The notes under the pieces: model-generated
What the model was told of the DNA's origin: nothing
The model's database searches: none
What the model saw: the letters and a program-made list of their open reading frames with translations, nothing else
Shown: positions 13,991 through 27,468 of the stretch, piece after piece
How positions within the stretch are numbered: position 1 is the stretch's first letter
How the letters are laid out: every line of letters begins with the position of its first letter
Source: Rhopalosiphum padi
Taxonomy: Eukaryota; Arthropoda; Insecta; Hemiptera; Aphididae
Direction of reading: 5' to 3'
DNA: 64,000 nt
Assembly: GCF_020882245.1 (NCBI RefSeq)
Contig: NC_083597.1
Location: 14,914,581-14,978,580, forward strand
Program-made: the position numbers and the translations under genes

Positions 13991-15620
13991 ACGATCCGTT
14001 TAAAGTGATTTTCATATTGGGAAAACGATTTGGGCATTTTATGCGTTCCTGGGTTTTGTTGTGACCGGCCCTACTGATATACTGAGAGTTTAAAGGAAAC
14101 CTGATGGTAATGGTGGTGCGGAAAGAAATACGCTACACAGACGCACACAACGAGCATGCACTTATTATACATGTTTATATATAGTGGCATAGTGCTAGCC
14201 CCTTCTATAGCATGCGTGCGAGATAGAAAAGCGATCGGACAAGGACAATTCGGTCTCGTTTTTCGAAAACCGGAAGCTAATGGAGCTTGTCTGCAGTCTC
14301 GTGGTAATATATTCCGACACACACACAAGTAATGAATATACCAATTCTGTTCAAAAGTATACGTTTACTATATATATATGTGTGTGTGTGTGTGTGGGTA
14401 TGTGTATATACGTTTCGAACGCAAAACTTTTTACGGGTTAATAATGTTCGACGACAGGCCGGGGCAAGGATGGAGAAAATGCGAGGAAAATAGTCTGTGC
14501 GGCGGCGAGGATAGAAAAATGCGGCAACCAATTCCGGTGGATTTTCTGGCTGTCCCGAAGTCTCCGGGATTAATGGGTTCCGCGCGATCGCCGAGCTAAA
14601 AGGAATAAATTAGAATAACCAACCGCCATCGTCCCCCCGATCCGCCACACAATCCCCTAAGTCTTACTTTCACTTCCCCTTACGCGCGTACACACACACA
14701 TCCCCGATCCCCGAAGAGAAACCGACAAAGGAACAAAACTAACGAACCGCAACAATCTCGATAACAGCGCTCGCGGACACTAAATTCTCCCCCCTCCCAG
14801 TGTATAGTATGTACATCTAATAGCTCTCTCTCTATACATATACATATTATACACATAATATAGAAACGTTGTAATACACAATTTACCCTAGTCCGTAACA
14901 GATGATCAGCCATATAATAATATACTCTCCGGCGGGAATTTGCCGATATATATAAACATTATAGTTCAGGTTACACGGCGACCCACTGTATGTTATTATA
15001 ATATTGTATTATATATATATATATTATAGATTTGCGCGGTGTGATAAGAATCTCAAAAACGAGTAAGAATATTATACACTCACATGAGTGTGCATCCGAT
15101 GGTGTTATATTATTATAGTGACGGGCTGTATGTTATGTTTATATAATATAAATCCTTTGCGATGGACCTAATATCGTGTGCAATATGTGCAATGTGCATA
15201 GATGACTGTGAATGCGTTCGACGCGTACGCTGCAGCAAAGATCGGGCGGAAGTGATAAAACACATTATTCAAATGTTATAAATAATAAACGAGGTATGGA
15301 TTATGTATACAATAGTTAAAAGGGATGTAAAGTGGCGTTTTATATATAAAAAAAAAAAAAAAAACCGTTTGACAGAAATGATTACTAATTGATACTGTCA
15401 ATATGACAATCGCGTACGGATGATCGTATATTTTATGTAGTCGTAAAAAAAACAAAACTACAAACTAATGTTGTGTGCGATGTTTTGCGCTGTGACACGA
15501 CCATATGACACGAATGTATCAGTCACGACGACGCACCACTACTGTACAGCACCCTCGGTGGATAATATTTTACGCAAGTTTTTTTTGTTTTGTTTTTTTC
15601 ATCGCCTTTGTGTGATAACA
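13991..15620. other. GC-richer island, no gene recognised
   Basis: CpG-rich sequence with a TG repeat near 14378-14396, a polypurine/polypyrimidine-rich stretch at 14600-14800 and a TA run near 15009-15022. Open frames on both strands overlap each other and lack family features, so none is called. Regulatory DNA or distant leader exons are possible. Confidence 0.4.
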
Positions 15621-17270
15621 TGATAACGATCGGATTGTGTCATGTATTCGATTTCATAATACTACAATGAAGCGCTAAAGTTGCAATTTGATTATACATA
15701 TTGAACTTCTTAAATTTTTCACTCGATATAGACCGACCGTACACTAAACGTACATACGTATACGAATCTAATTACAAATTTATACTTCTAAGTTTGTGAA
15801 AGACAAGACATTTATTATTAACTAGTATGTTTTAATTTAAAGTAGAACACCTAACTTAACCTGATAAAGTGATAAGTAAACTAAAATCATGTTCTGAAGT
15901 TATTGTGTATTTTTGTACGACGCCAGAAGAGTTATTAAAATTAATCCACTTCTGCTTCTGAATAGTGTTGAAATATATTATATTACTTTAACGTAATTCT
16001 CTGTTAGTCCAAAGCACCTAAGTTCTGCAGAACTTGTGTACACACGTATGTACAAAGATAATATTATTAATTATTATTTATTTAATTAACATTTTTTCGA
16101 ATTCATGCGCGTTATTTTAGTGAACGTGATAAATGTTAATAAATTAGAAAAATAACAAATAATAAATGGATATACATTTAATAAACTTACTATTTCAAAA
16201 TAGGTATAGGTTTCTCAATTAAACGTCAATTTCTTGACCGAATCCCTAAGGATGGAAAATGATTTTACCCTCTACAAAATAATCAATTTATGTTTTCCGC
16301 TTTCATCTGAAAATAGATACATCATGACCCGAATTTGTAATGGATAAGTTTATATCTAAACTCTAAAGACTAAAAGTTATTAAATATGTATATATATATA
16401 TATATAACTAAAAATATTTTTTTTAGTTTTAGATTAACACAGGGTTATAATAAGCGTTAGATTTCTTTTAACGATATACTATTATTAGTTTTGTTTGCGT
16501 TAATATATAAAAAAAAATAAAAATACTAACGCTATTATTGTCATATTTATTGTGTATTCATTTGGTATCTTAACTACAGTATAATGACTGGTAGCAGGTA
16601 GCTATTAAGTAGTTTTTCACGTCAAACCGTTTTTTTTTTTATGTATTAAGATAGAAAAATAAGACAAAATTATAAACTTCTAATTGCTCAACACTACAGC
16701 AGTCAACAATGATACTGACGTTGGATCACTTGTAAGTTACTTTCATTTATGGTATTTACTGTGGTATTATATAAGATTTGTATTTTTAATATTTCTCGAA
16801 ATCGCATTAAAATTACCTTTATCAATCCCGCAAAAAGTAAGTAGTTGTAGCATACCTACGACTATTACAGACAAAAGATATTATTAAAAATAAATTATAT
16901 TATTTAATATTTCCGTAAACAGATTATGCCGTTATATCTAATGAATATTGAATATTTTTGGCGTACACGTAAAATTCATATGGCGCGCTGTTTACAACAA
17001 GTAGGTATAACGTATTATATTTGACAGACATATTACATTAATAATAGTAATACCTATTATAACACATCAACATAATATTAAAATTTAACGCAATAACACA
17101 GATTATTATAATAAAAAAAAAGGTTTTGTGTTATATTCTGTGACACTAATACATTTTCGATTTTATATCCGTTGTTTTTGATCTATTCATAGCATACGTT
17201 CTACACGATATTATATGAACTATACACAATATTACCTACACTCGGTACACTCGTATTGAAAAACAGTAAA
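15621..17270. other. AT-rich intergenic DNA, nothing recognised
   Basis: Low-complexity AT DNA with a TA run near 16387-16405. No coding or RNA signal is supportable. Confidence 0.6.
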
Positions 17271-18480
17271 AAACAATGATTGTTATAATGCACGCGAAAG
17301 CATTGTCACTGTGTTTTCCGGCCGAATAAACAGAAATTGTGTGCAATTATATATTATATAATATATTGTAATATAATATATATATATATATACATCGCTA
17401 CGAGAACAGGAAAATACAAAAAGTGTTCTATTGCACATGATGATATATATATATATATATTACATTATTATTATTATTGTTATAACGTAAAAAGGGGTTG
17501 TTAGCCACTATAACCCGGTCGAGTGGTGTATATACCTACCTATTATACAGTCGCGGTTTCAAACACTGCAATCGAAGTGGCCTCTTGACCACGCAGCAGT
17601 ATTGTAGCGGTGGTGGCGGCTGCTCGACATAATATTATAATAGGTATACATTTTATGCGCATTGACTTCGGAGGCGGCGACGGCGGCGGCGGCGGCGGCG
17701 TTGGTGGCCCATCGAAAAGTATTTACAATGAAACGTCGTTCGTACGGAACAACACTAAAGAATAAAAATAATAATAATAAAAAACGCAACCATCTGCGGT
17801 GACCGTTTCGAAACACGTGTTTAACGAACTTATCGAATATTATAATATACATAGTATACTTATTATATTGTAATAATGCTGCCACGTTACAATATTATAA
17901 CTTACAAGTGTAATTCGCTCTCATCTCCCCCCGCGTACTTGTAAATTCGTATAGTAATAACAATTATTATATCAGACCATTAATGATTTATTACCGCCAC
18001 CGCACTCGACTTTTATTATTTTTTTTTTTTTTATAATCATTGTTAACAATTAAAAACTCGTTCGACCCACCGACGACGGTGGCGTTTCGCCCATATTATT
18101 ATGCCATATTTTCGATACGCCGCCTGTGCATAGCAAATATATATAATATGTACGAGTATAATATGTAGTATTTTATTGTTATTTTTTCGTCGACGACTTA
18201 GCGGCGGCGGTGGTTACGCATTCAATTGTGCGCGATGACGTCGTCGTTGTTGTTAATGAAGCGGAAGCGTTCGGAAACGGAGTACAAATCATTGCTATAC
18301 AGTAATTTTTCCATAAACCACCCCTTATACCCCTACGCCACCATCGTGTTACATGAATTATTCAATGCCTTTATACATACGTACGCACCCATTATACACG
18401 AATAACATATATATATATATGTATATTATTATATAGTGACTTTGTACAAATCGAAGCTTAAACGAACGTTGTGTGACACA
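17271..18480. other. GC-rich island with a GGC-triplet run
   Basis: Contains a GCC/GGC triplet run at about 17673-17702 and CpG-rich flanks at 17560-17720 and 18060-18290. A 56-codon frame with an ATG at 18235 and stop at 18403-18405 exists but has no recognised features. TA runs lie at 17377-17392 and 17442-17460. Confidence 0.4.
17673..17702. repeat. (GGC)n trinucleotide repeat
   Basis: Near-perfect GGC/GAC triplets inside a CpG-rich patch. Confidence 0.85.
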
Positions 18481-21400
18481 CAAAATATAATATATATGTT
18501 ACCGGCAAAGTCACTATCGAGTATTGTGTACATTGCTCTGATTATAAAATAATTGCCGGTTGTCTAAATCTAGATTAGCTCTCACGAGCTATTTAAATTA
18601 CAATGATTTTTTTTGCTTTGTAAAAAAATAAAAAAATATATTATTTAAACATTTGGTGAACAATTCGAGAATTCACAATTATTTATTTCTGAGTTACAAC
18701 AAAATAAGAAAATCGATTTTAAGAATTAAATTATTAATCAATGAATAATCATTTGTTTACTTGTATTTAAAACCATTGTAGATATAATACAGTCAACATT
18801 TTTGTTTTTTTTAAATAATGAAATTATGTAACTATACATATTTATAACCATGGTTTGGCGTATTATTTTCAAATCAATTGGAAAATGATTAGTTGTTACA
18901 ATGAAACATTTGAACAGTAAAGTTATTCAGTTAGTTAAATAATTAGTTAACTAATTAAGTTAAAATATTAAAAAATAAAATAATATTTTAACTAATATTA
19001 ATACCCTTTATATGTATATAATTACACAATATGTAAGCAATGTAGGCTATTAGATACACACGTTTATGCTATTATAGGTAGTATATTATACAAGGAAGTA
19101 GATTTTTCAAGTGACTACATATTATTTTAAACTCATTTCCACGCAACTGAAAAATAATACATGTATAAGTGTATAACATTTCAATTGCATCTAATTCGTT
19201 GAACATATAAAACGCATCAGCTGCAGCAGCACCTATGGACATAGTTCGAGGGTTGTCGATAGGTTTTCGATAACCTTAACGTAGTACATTGTATACGTAT
19301 ATATATTTTATATGTACTCAGGATAACAGTTTTGAGTGACTTAAGGGTTACACAATGCACACGTTACTCTAACCTCGCCGCTTACCTGCACTTAATAATT
19401 GTATAATGTGTTTACCTATATAGTAGTTTCTACAATCACAATGTATCGATTAACTGAGATCTAAGAAATATAAAATGTCAAAAAAAAAATTAACTTAAAT
19501 TCCATCATTATATTATTTCATTATATCTGCAGAATGCTTCGTGTTCTACTCAGCTAATTGTGTTGGCTGCGTCCTGTGGCTACTTATATCATTTTTACGT
19601 TTTTTTTCTTTTTATTGTATATCTTTGTATTACTTGTTACTGTTATTAAATTTGTATTGCCTACTTACATGTATCATATTGTTAACTTCCGATTGGCGTA
19701 AAATATATATACATAAAATAAATAAATAAATATTGATGTATCACTATACATATGCGGTGAATAATTCGTTATAATATATTTCAAGACGTAAAGAACGTTT
19801 TGCAGTTTCTGAATTGTTGTGTTAAATAAATCAATATCAGCTCACAACAGTTACAAATATACAATAATATTAATAATCTACATTTACAGATTTTGTTGAC
19901 CGAAAAAAAGATAACATATGCCTAGTATAATAGGCGTATAGTTAACATAAAAATAATAATTCTTACTGTACAATAATCAGCATATTTGTATAATTGTACT
20001 CTAACCTAACCTAACTTGGAGAAGAATATAAATTCTTTTTTAATTGAATACCTCTCTATTTTTTATTCGTGTATACATATATTCAAAAACAATTCTTTAA
20101 GTTTTGTTTAATCTGAAAGGCTCTGCCTAACTGATAAGTTCAAGTCACACAGAAATCAGTAATACTGTATTAATTATATCCATTTATCTATTATTACTAT
20201 TATAGAAAGTAATCTTCTTATGTTTATGTACTGAAATGTATTTTGCATATACCTATTTAAAAAAAAAAAACGATAAAATAGTTTTTTTAATAGAGATAGT
20301 TGATAGATATGGCTATGTATATATTTAGTGTGTGTAGCATAACATATTATACCACGTTACATAAAAATTCCCCTTTAGACTTCTCTACAATCCGTTATAG
20401 GTAAAAAAAATATTTATTAAAAACAAAAACCTTATATAACCTACTACACATGAAAAACAATACACGCGCAATACTTCAATAATCAATAAATATAATAGGT
20501 CGAGAAAAAAAGAAGATAAAATGTGTAACATAATAATGTTTTCTACAATTTATTATCTCTTTTTTTTTTAAACTCAATAAATCTCAAATTTATAAAAATA
20601 TGTGTAAAAAAACTTACCTCTTAAATTTGATTAAATATTATTTAAGTTGTAAGCTCAAAAATAGTCGATTTTATGTTTCATGACTTTAATTATAATATTC
20701 AAGTTCGACACTATATTGTAGATACAAATCTAACAAACAAAAACTTTATACAAACTTTAATCAATATTATATAATATTTAAAATTCAAATAAATATGTAG
20801 TATACTCGGACATATGTATGCGAATAAAATAACTTAAATCACCATGGGGGAAAAAATTGATATGACCTTTTAAAATTGTCTACAAGTGCAGTTAAACGGT
20901 TGCACGATTCAATAACAATAACGAACGTGCACTTGATTGTTTTTCCTTTTTGAGTATTACTGCTGAATGAGTCGTATATTATATTATTCTGAATACACAA
21001 TTGACGTTTTAATATTTGGTTTTGTCAATCGGCCTGAACCTATTGACATTTAACGAAATGCATTGTGTATGTTATAAACTATGTATATAATATATATATT
21101 AAAAGTCGGTAACTATTGTTTAACGCCGTCGAATGGAGTTTATTGAACGAATATAATAACTATTATTATTATTATTATTGCAGTATATACCTAATAGGTA
21201 CCTACATGGCTACATACTACCTACCTATGCCGAGTAGCAATATAAAATGCTTATGATTAGTTTATTATAATAACGAACGATATATTATATTAAATACTGC
21301 AGAGTCGAATCCATATCACTTAATTTAGTACCTACGACACAACTATGATAATATTATTTCTTACATTAACCGTAATAATATCATCAGAATATAGAAGTTT

Positions 21401-21640
21401 ATAATTATTGTAAAACAAATAAATACAAATTCTAAGGTGCGTTAAAAGTCACCAACTGCTTTGCGGTTAACTTCTTCGACACATACATTTATAAATATTT
21501 TATTGACTATAACATTATCGGAGATTTATGACGCAACTCATAATTCATACAAAGGTGACTGGCGAATTGCGTATTATAATGTATATGTATAGTAATAAAA
21601 AATAATAAATAATCTATCTGTGTACGAAAGTGTGTTTTAG
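18481..21640. other. AT-rich intergenic DNA, nothing recognised
   Basis: Low-complexity AT DNA. Two short CTAACC-type runs (near 20000) are too short to be telomeric. No gene is supportable. Confidence 0.6.
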
Positions 21641-22480
21641 GAATCTGCCATCACCACATGTTGAATTATTCATTACCGAAAATCAGCTTGCGGAGGGTGT
21701 GATACAGAGACGATATAGACAATATATATACAATATTCGTCGCCACAATAATGTACTATATCGGTGTAGATTTTTCGTGTGAAAAAGTTGATTTTCAGCA
21801 AAAAAAAAATGTTTGTCGGTCAATGTACGTATACGTACACATATAATGGCCCCGAGACCTCCCCCCCCACCCAAACTCACCCATCATCGACACACGCGGA
21901 TAAACAAGATAAACTGTACGGCCATAAATAAAACACACCCAGGCTTTTAGCACAATCGATCTTGGTCGGTTGCCGACGACGCCGTATACTTTAATCGAGG
22001 TGCAAAGGCGACGACGTGTGTTTGATTGGTTAAAGGGAGCAGCAGTAGTAGTAGTAGCGAGCCCCGGAATCTTAGACGAGGGGGTGGAGAGAGCTTTTTC
22101 CCAAAGGACTATGATGTATTAGCGGTCCGGTTGTACACACGCGCACACACAGATGCAAGCTCATAACTACACACTGAGGTCAGGGACCAGTGGCCACGGA
22201 CCCGTGACAAATGAAGAACGATCGTTCTTTTTGCTACTTCTCTGTGTGTATATACACACATGCCCTGTTTCAAAAACGAGTAAATCTTATAAAACACCGA
22301 CAAAAGGGACCTCCCCGCCACCACCATCGCCGCCGCCGCCGGAGACCTCTTTTCTTTCTCTCCTTTCGCCCGAAATAATTCAATTCCGCGCGACCTTCTG
22401 CCAGTTCACAGTCGCGAACGCTCAGCTATAGCTTCCACTCTCCCACCATTCGGCCTAATTCCTTTATATATCGCCTAGTA
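21641..22480. other. GC-rich island with CCG/CCA triplets
   Basis: CpG-rich from about 21840 to 22480, with AGT triplets at 22041-22056 and a proline-codon-like CCG/CCA run at 22315-22342. A 92-codon plus-strand frame (22153-22431) passes through the run but has no recognised domain and overlaps frames on the other strand. Regulatory or leader DNA is the likeliest reading. Confidence 0.4.
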
Positions 22481-22862
22481 CCACGCCACGGCCAATCATA
22501 TAATATGAATTTCGCGAATATAAGTCTTATACCATATTATTCTAGATATTATTGTAATTATTTAAAATGAAAGTATACTATCAAAGGATTGAATAGTTGG
22601 TATACAGTATATTGTATGATATATTATTATAAATTTGAATTTATAGTTTAATACATTTTAAACTATTACGTTTATTATAAACTGTTTAGTAAAAAATAAT
22701 GATTTAAGTTTCAGAACGTCGGTTTGAGGAGGATCTTATAGAGTAGAACGTGATAAATAAACAAATAGCTTTTTATCTTTGAATATGAGAGCTAACGTAT
22801 TTTAAATAAGTTTAAAATCTGAAATAATGTTAATCATTCCGTCGTGATACTAACTTAACGGG

Positions 22863-23036
22863 ATGGTCGGGATGTGCGTCGGAAACAGTAGCCAAAACGA
22901 GCTGCATCATGAGAATTTGGCTACTAAGGACACATACTGGCTTATTAATGAGAAGATGGAATTTTATATTGACCTGGTGACAATGTATCGTATTCCTTTA
23001 TTAATCATATTGATATATAACAATATATTTTATTAA
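22863..23036 (+). CDS. Orphan small ORF (57 aa), function unknown
   Basis: An ATG at 22863 (G at -3 and +4) follows an in-frame TAA at 22851-22853. The frame runs 57 codons to a TAA at 23034-23036. The first 40 codons (22863-22980) sit in a locally GC-richer patch in very AT-rich surroundings and use varied, non-repetitive residues, including NSSQNELHHENLATKD and WLINEKMEF. The tail after about 22985 turns hydrophobic and AT-driven, so the true end could be a splice at CTG/GTGACA near 22976. I recognise no family. It could be an exon of an unseen gene, a transposon-derived fragment, or chance. Confidence 0.25.
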   Translation: MVGMCVGNSSQNELHHENLATKDTYWLINEKMEFYIDLVTMYRIPLLIILIYNNIFY

Positions 23037-23340
23037 AATGTGATATCTGTGATTATAACTTACAATATGCATTAATTAACATTATTTTAAGTTTCAATTA
23101 CAATGATTTACATAATATTATGTTAATTATACATAATAATATGCGATATTATATTTCATTTAATTATTATTATTATAATGTTATCTATAGTTATATTAAC
23201 TCGTAGGTACTAAATATATTTATATATCACTGATTTATCATCGCCTAGTCGGAACCATTGAAGCTATGAATATATAATTTGATCAGTAGTTTCGTTTTAT
23301 AATTTAGAAGAGACTCACTAACAAAATATTTTCAAAAGTC

Positions 23341-23371
23341 CATCTCCTTAGCTTTATGGCCTAAGGAGATG
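23341..23371. repeat. Perfect 11-bp hairpin
   Basis: CATCTCCTTAG (23341-23351) and CTAAGGAGATG (23361-23371) are exact reverse complements around a 9-base loop. Confidence 0.85.
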
Positions 23372-26299
23372 TAAAAAGGGGTAAAAATGGAAAAGTTATT
23401 TCTTGATCAGTTTTTATTTTTCTTAGTATAAATAATCTATAAAAATCATTATAATTTTAAAACAGATTAAATCTACTGGCATTATTTAATTTGTCCTAAG
23501 CAATGTCGTGTAGGATCAGCTAGTTATATTATATAAATCAACTTCCGAAAAAAATATAAGCTAATTGATTTGGCAATAGTTGATAATAAAATAGTCAGTC
23601 GTCACCTATTCATTTTAATTAAATTCTTCCGAGTACGCTAAAATATTATATAATTATATATTTCGTCATCAACGAAACACAATAAGTATAAACCGAAGCC
23701 GATATTAAAATTAATAGTCTTAGTGAACCAGTTTAGAAATAAAACTAAAAAATTGAAACAACAAAAAATATATCATAATTTACGCTTAAAAAACACAAAA
23801 ACCTTTAACGAAATATCAATAAATGAATCAATTTCAAATTAATAAATATAACACTTGATCGCTGATTAAATACATTTTATAAAATGGTTTTTATACACTA
23901 CATAACGAGAATCGCATGTACTTTGAATAAATCGTAAATACTAGATGAATCTTTAAAATAAAAAATTATAACTAATTAAAATAAAAAAGAGAACACAGTT
24001 TACATGTCATCAAAAAATTTAATTATACTACTTGAAAACCTGGATCCCAGTATTATTACTTATAATAATTACTTAATATACTATTATTAATTATATAATT
24101 TAATTTTTTATTACTCGCCATTGATGGGACGAGTTTATAAACGCTGGACTCCCAAAGTATATAGATACTTATGGATACTCCATATAAGTCCTGTAATGTT
24201 ACCCCGCTGGACTTCAAATATAATTTTGAAAATACTAACCTTTATTATTGTTTAAATAAATTGATATTTTCACTTCAGTATAGATTAATTTTTTTTTATG
24301 CTCTTTTTGTCTTTATTTCGTAGATTGTGAACAATAAACTTTTATTTTTATTCACTTTTTGGTGTTGGATTTTATTATTTTCCTCAGAGGAAAATTTCCC
24401 GTGGACTTGATAAAAATATAGTGTACGGCAAACAGTGACACGTGTAAAGTTTGCCCTCGGCCTAAAAACTAATAACACAATACACAATAATAAATCAATA
24501 TTATGAAAATATTTGCAAGTAATTTCAAGTCATTTTTTATATAATTTGCAAGTCTGCAGTTATGTCCACTTCTGACATGTCAATCAGTGCTCGTTTTAAT
24601 AACCACATATATAATTACAATTATTACTGAGATACACATTATTTGTACGAATCCGAATATTTGATTATTATACGAAGTGGTCGGTAAATCACATCAAATT
24701 TAATTACGGATTAACGATGATCACCGCTTAAATAATTATTAATATGTTATGTAGTACAAAGTACAATAGTCAATAAGGAGAGGAAATGTATTCTTGGTAA
24801 ACATAAACTTGTCTTAGAATGTTTGCTTATTATAGTTATTACTACTGTAAATGGTATATATTATGTAAAACACGAGTCTTTCGATGTTTCCGCACAAGTG
24901 GGTCTCGCATCACCTATCCGTGTAATGATTTCCATAATTGAAATAATATTTTACATACGTTTGAATGTACCCATCACAATGACGTTCACTATAAAAATCG
25001 TGTCTGAACAAAGAAATTATATTGTTACATTAAGATGTACAACCATTATAGGTGTACGTGTTTTACTCAAATATATTATTTAACATTAAGTCATCGTGTA
25101 GGTGAGTAGGTACTTAATACTTACTTACATATAATATTATTATTTCATGTGGTATGCGTTTAAACTTTAAACCGACACACGATGGCGATGTCGTGAACAT
25201 CGTTAATCTGTAGGCAACTCAACGTTTCGAGAAATTTACGCTAAAAAAAACCTATATAAATGTTAACGAATTTTTTATATCAATAATGTAACAACCCTTT
25301 TTTTACATAAATTGTTCCTTTTAAAACAGTTATTTCTAAATACCTTCCCTCGTGTATTTATATACACATATTTTATGTTAATATACTGTAGTTGTTCCAG
25401 CTCCATATGAAAAGTCACAATACAGATTAAAGCAAAACAAACTATTTTAAATTTACATTAGTACTTCGATTTATATTTTATAAATTAAATATAAAATGTG
25501 ATGTAATTTTTTATTGTATTTAAATAATATTACAACAAGGTTAAACCTAACAAATAACTAAATATATCTAACATGATTTTAAAAAAAAACGCGCTCAATG
25601 GCTCATTAATAACTAACTAAATATGGTTGTAAAGTACCTACTTCACTACATTTGTAACGACATTTAACCATATAGTAAAAGTAAACACCTATTATCATAC
25701 AGTTACTCACGGTCATGAAATAGTTAGTCAAACATTAACGCTTACACTTAAATACTTTTACTATATGCTCAGGTCGTTCAGGGTAATTCTTTTAACGATA
25801 AACACTCATTGACTCAAAAATATTATTAACGTTAATTTTTATATAATACGAAATTGTTACAAAATACAATTTTTTTTCTAAGAATTTTGATATATCTATG
25901 AAAATTGAATTTTTACCGAGTTTTTGAACAGTTATAGATAAATATTTAGATGATCTGAGTGAAATGGCACATATAAGATACCCCACAAAATATTGGTCAA
26001 CTACTCCGCTAATCTATACTTTAAATACTATTTTATAGTTTTAAATTATTATATTGGCTAAAAAAATTACAACTCATTTCGATATAGCCATTATAGGTTT
26101 TTATGCTATATACAATATATTATATAATCATAAGAAAATCTATAGAGTAAAAATATGATTTTATTTTATCCATAATTTGCAAGTATTAATCAATGAATTT
26201 TAATTAATTATTTTATAAAAACACGGTGAAAATACATTTAAAAAAAAAAAATAACAAACAAACAAAAACGACACTGCAACCACAGGGAGGAAAATCCAT

Positions 26300-26720
26300 A
26301 AATATCCTATGAAATTCAATGGTCAGCCAAAGGATTTGTAGCCGTAAAACCGCCTGCAAAACGTATTGTACGAGATACGCTCGCAACAATATTTTTCAAC
26401 ACAGTAACACGTACAAACGCGTCCCGTAAGTACTGTTATAATAATAATACGGGTTTGAGCGTAAAACGTTGAAATTTATTAGGTGTTTATGGAACGTCGG
26501 TGGCTTTATAGTGTATCTAAAAAAAGTATATATTATTATAGTAACAGCTAAATCGCCGAGCTGTATTCAACAGCAAATTACATCCCGAACACGTTTTAGT
26601 CATTTGACCGCGCAACTTTATCCCATTCAAGCTACCCACATGTATTTCTGACAGGGGTGTGATCTCGTGCGATATATTATATACTGCGCGAGATACCACC
26701 CCCGTCGCAGCTAATTGATA
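26300..26720. other. Small GC-richer patch, no gene recognised
   Basis: CpG-richer than its flanks. A 36-codon frame from an ATG at 26319 runs into a consensus-looking donor GTAAGT near 26426, but nothing upstream or downstream supports a gene. Confidence 0.35.
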
Positions 26721-27410
26721 TGTATTAGCATTGATGATAAATAATAATATTTATTTATTAAATTTTTGGCCACTTCGATTTTGAAAAACATAGCTCCGAT
26801 GGTATCTGTTAATTTTTAGGTAGGTAGTGCAATTTAATTAATTAAATTTTGATTTAAATATACTATGTAACTGTAATAGTGCGTATTGTATAACTATCAT
26901 ATTATATACTTGTCAGTTGACGATAACTCATTATATAAACAATTATAAATACACAAAATAACAGTAACGAGTAACTATATACAGTAGCAACGATTTTTAC
27001 ATATTATTATTAGCTGTGTTGTACATATAGTTATCTCGCGATAATTATTGAGAAAAACTCCACTTTAATCGTCAAACTAGGAGAAAAAAATTTGAAGTTT
27101 GGAAATTCAAACGTCGAGTGTTTCATATAAAAGTGTAAATAGGGGTGGTGAGCGAGGGACTTGATCCTTAAAAAATCCCACCCCACTACTCCATTAAATT
27201 TCCACCTATTACATTCTGTTTGTAGATTGTATTTATCTTACACAAAATTATATACTATTGAATAATACATACGCAGTGAATTTATTTGTATTCTCTTGTG
27301 TAGGTACCTACTTATTTATTGTAGTTCAAATTTTAAGGACACTGAAACGACTCGATACAAACTTTGTAGAATTGACCGAAGTTTGGCATGCTGTGAAAGT
27401 TAAACAACGC

Positions 27411-27468
27411 CGAATGTCACGCTAAATCCTGACGAGGTCGGTCACCAGGGATTTTTAGCGACATTTCG
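27411..27468. repeat. Imperfect hairpin of about 58 nt
   Basis: The left arm CGAATGTCACGCTAAATCC pairs with the right arm GGATTTTTAGCGACATTTCG, with small bulges. It stands out from the AT-rich flanks by its GC content. Confidence 0.5.

Larger units (their letters stand above)
22481..26299. other. AT-rich intergenic DNA with one orphan small ORF and a hairpin
   Basis: Nothing here is called as a gene except the low-confidence small ORF at 22863-23036. A perfect short hairpin lies at 23341-23371. Other frames (for example near 24823 and 25792) are chance-length for this composition. Confidence 0.55.

Noticed and set aside
17559..17885. 108-codon minus-strand frame with an alanine run
   Set aside because: The alanines come from the GGC triplet repeat; the flanks are not protein-like.
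18235..18405. 56-codon plus-strand frame with a basic KRKR patch
   Set aside because: No family resemblance, and the CpG-rich patch supplies the unusual codons; kept only as a note in the region entry.
19995..20010. CCTAACCTAAC-type run as telomeric repeat (also near 59195)
   Set aside because: Insect telomeres repeat every five bases (TTAGG); these are two or three six-base steps only.
26319..26431. ATG frame running into GTAAGT
   Set aside because: The donor-like hexamer is isolated; no partner exon or conserved residues were seen.
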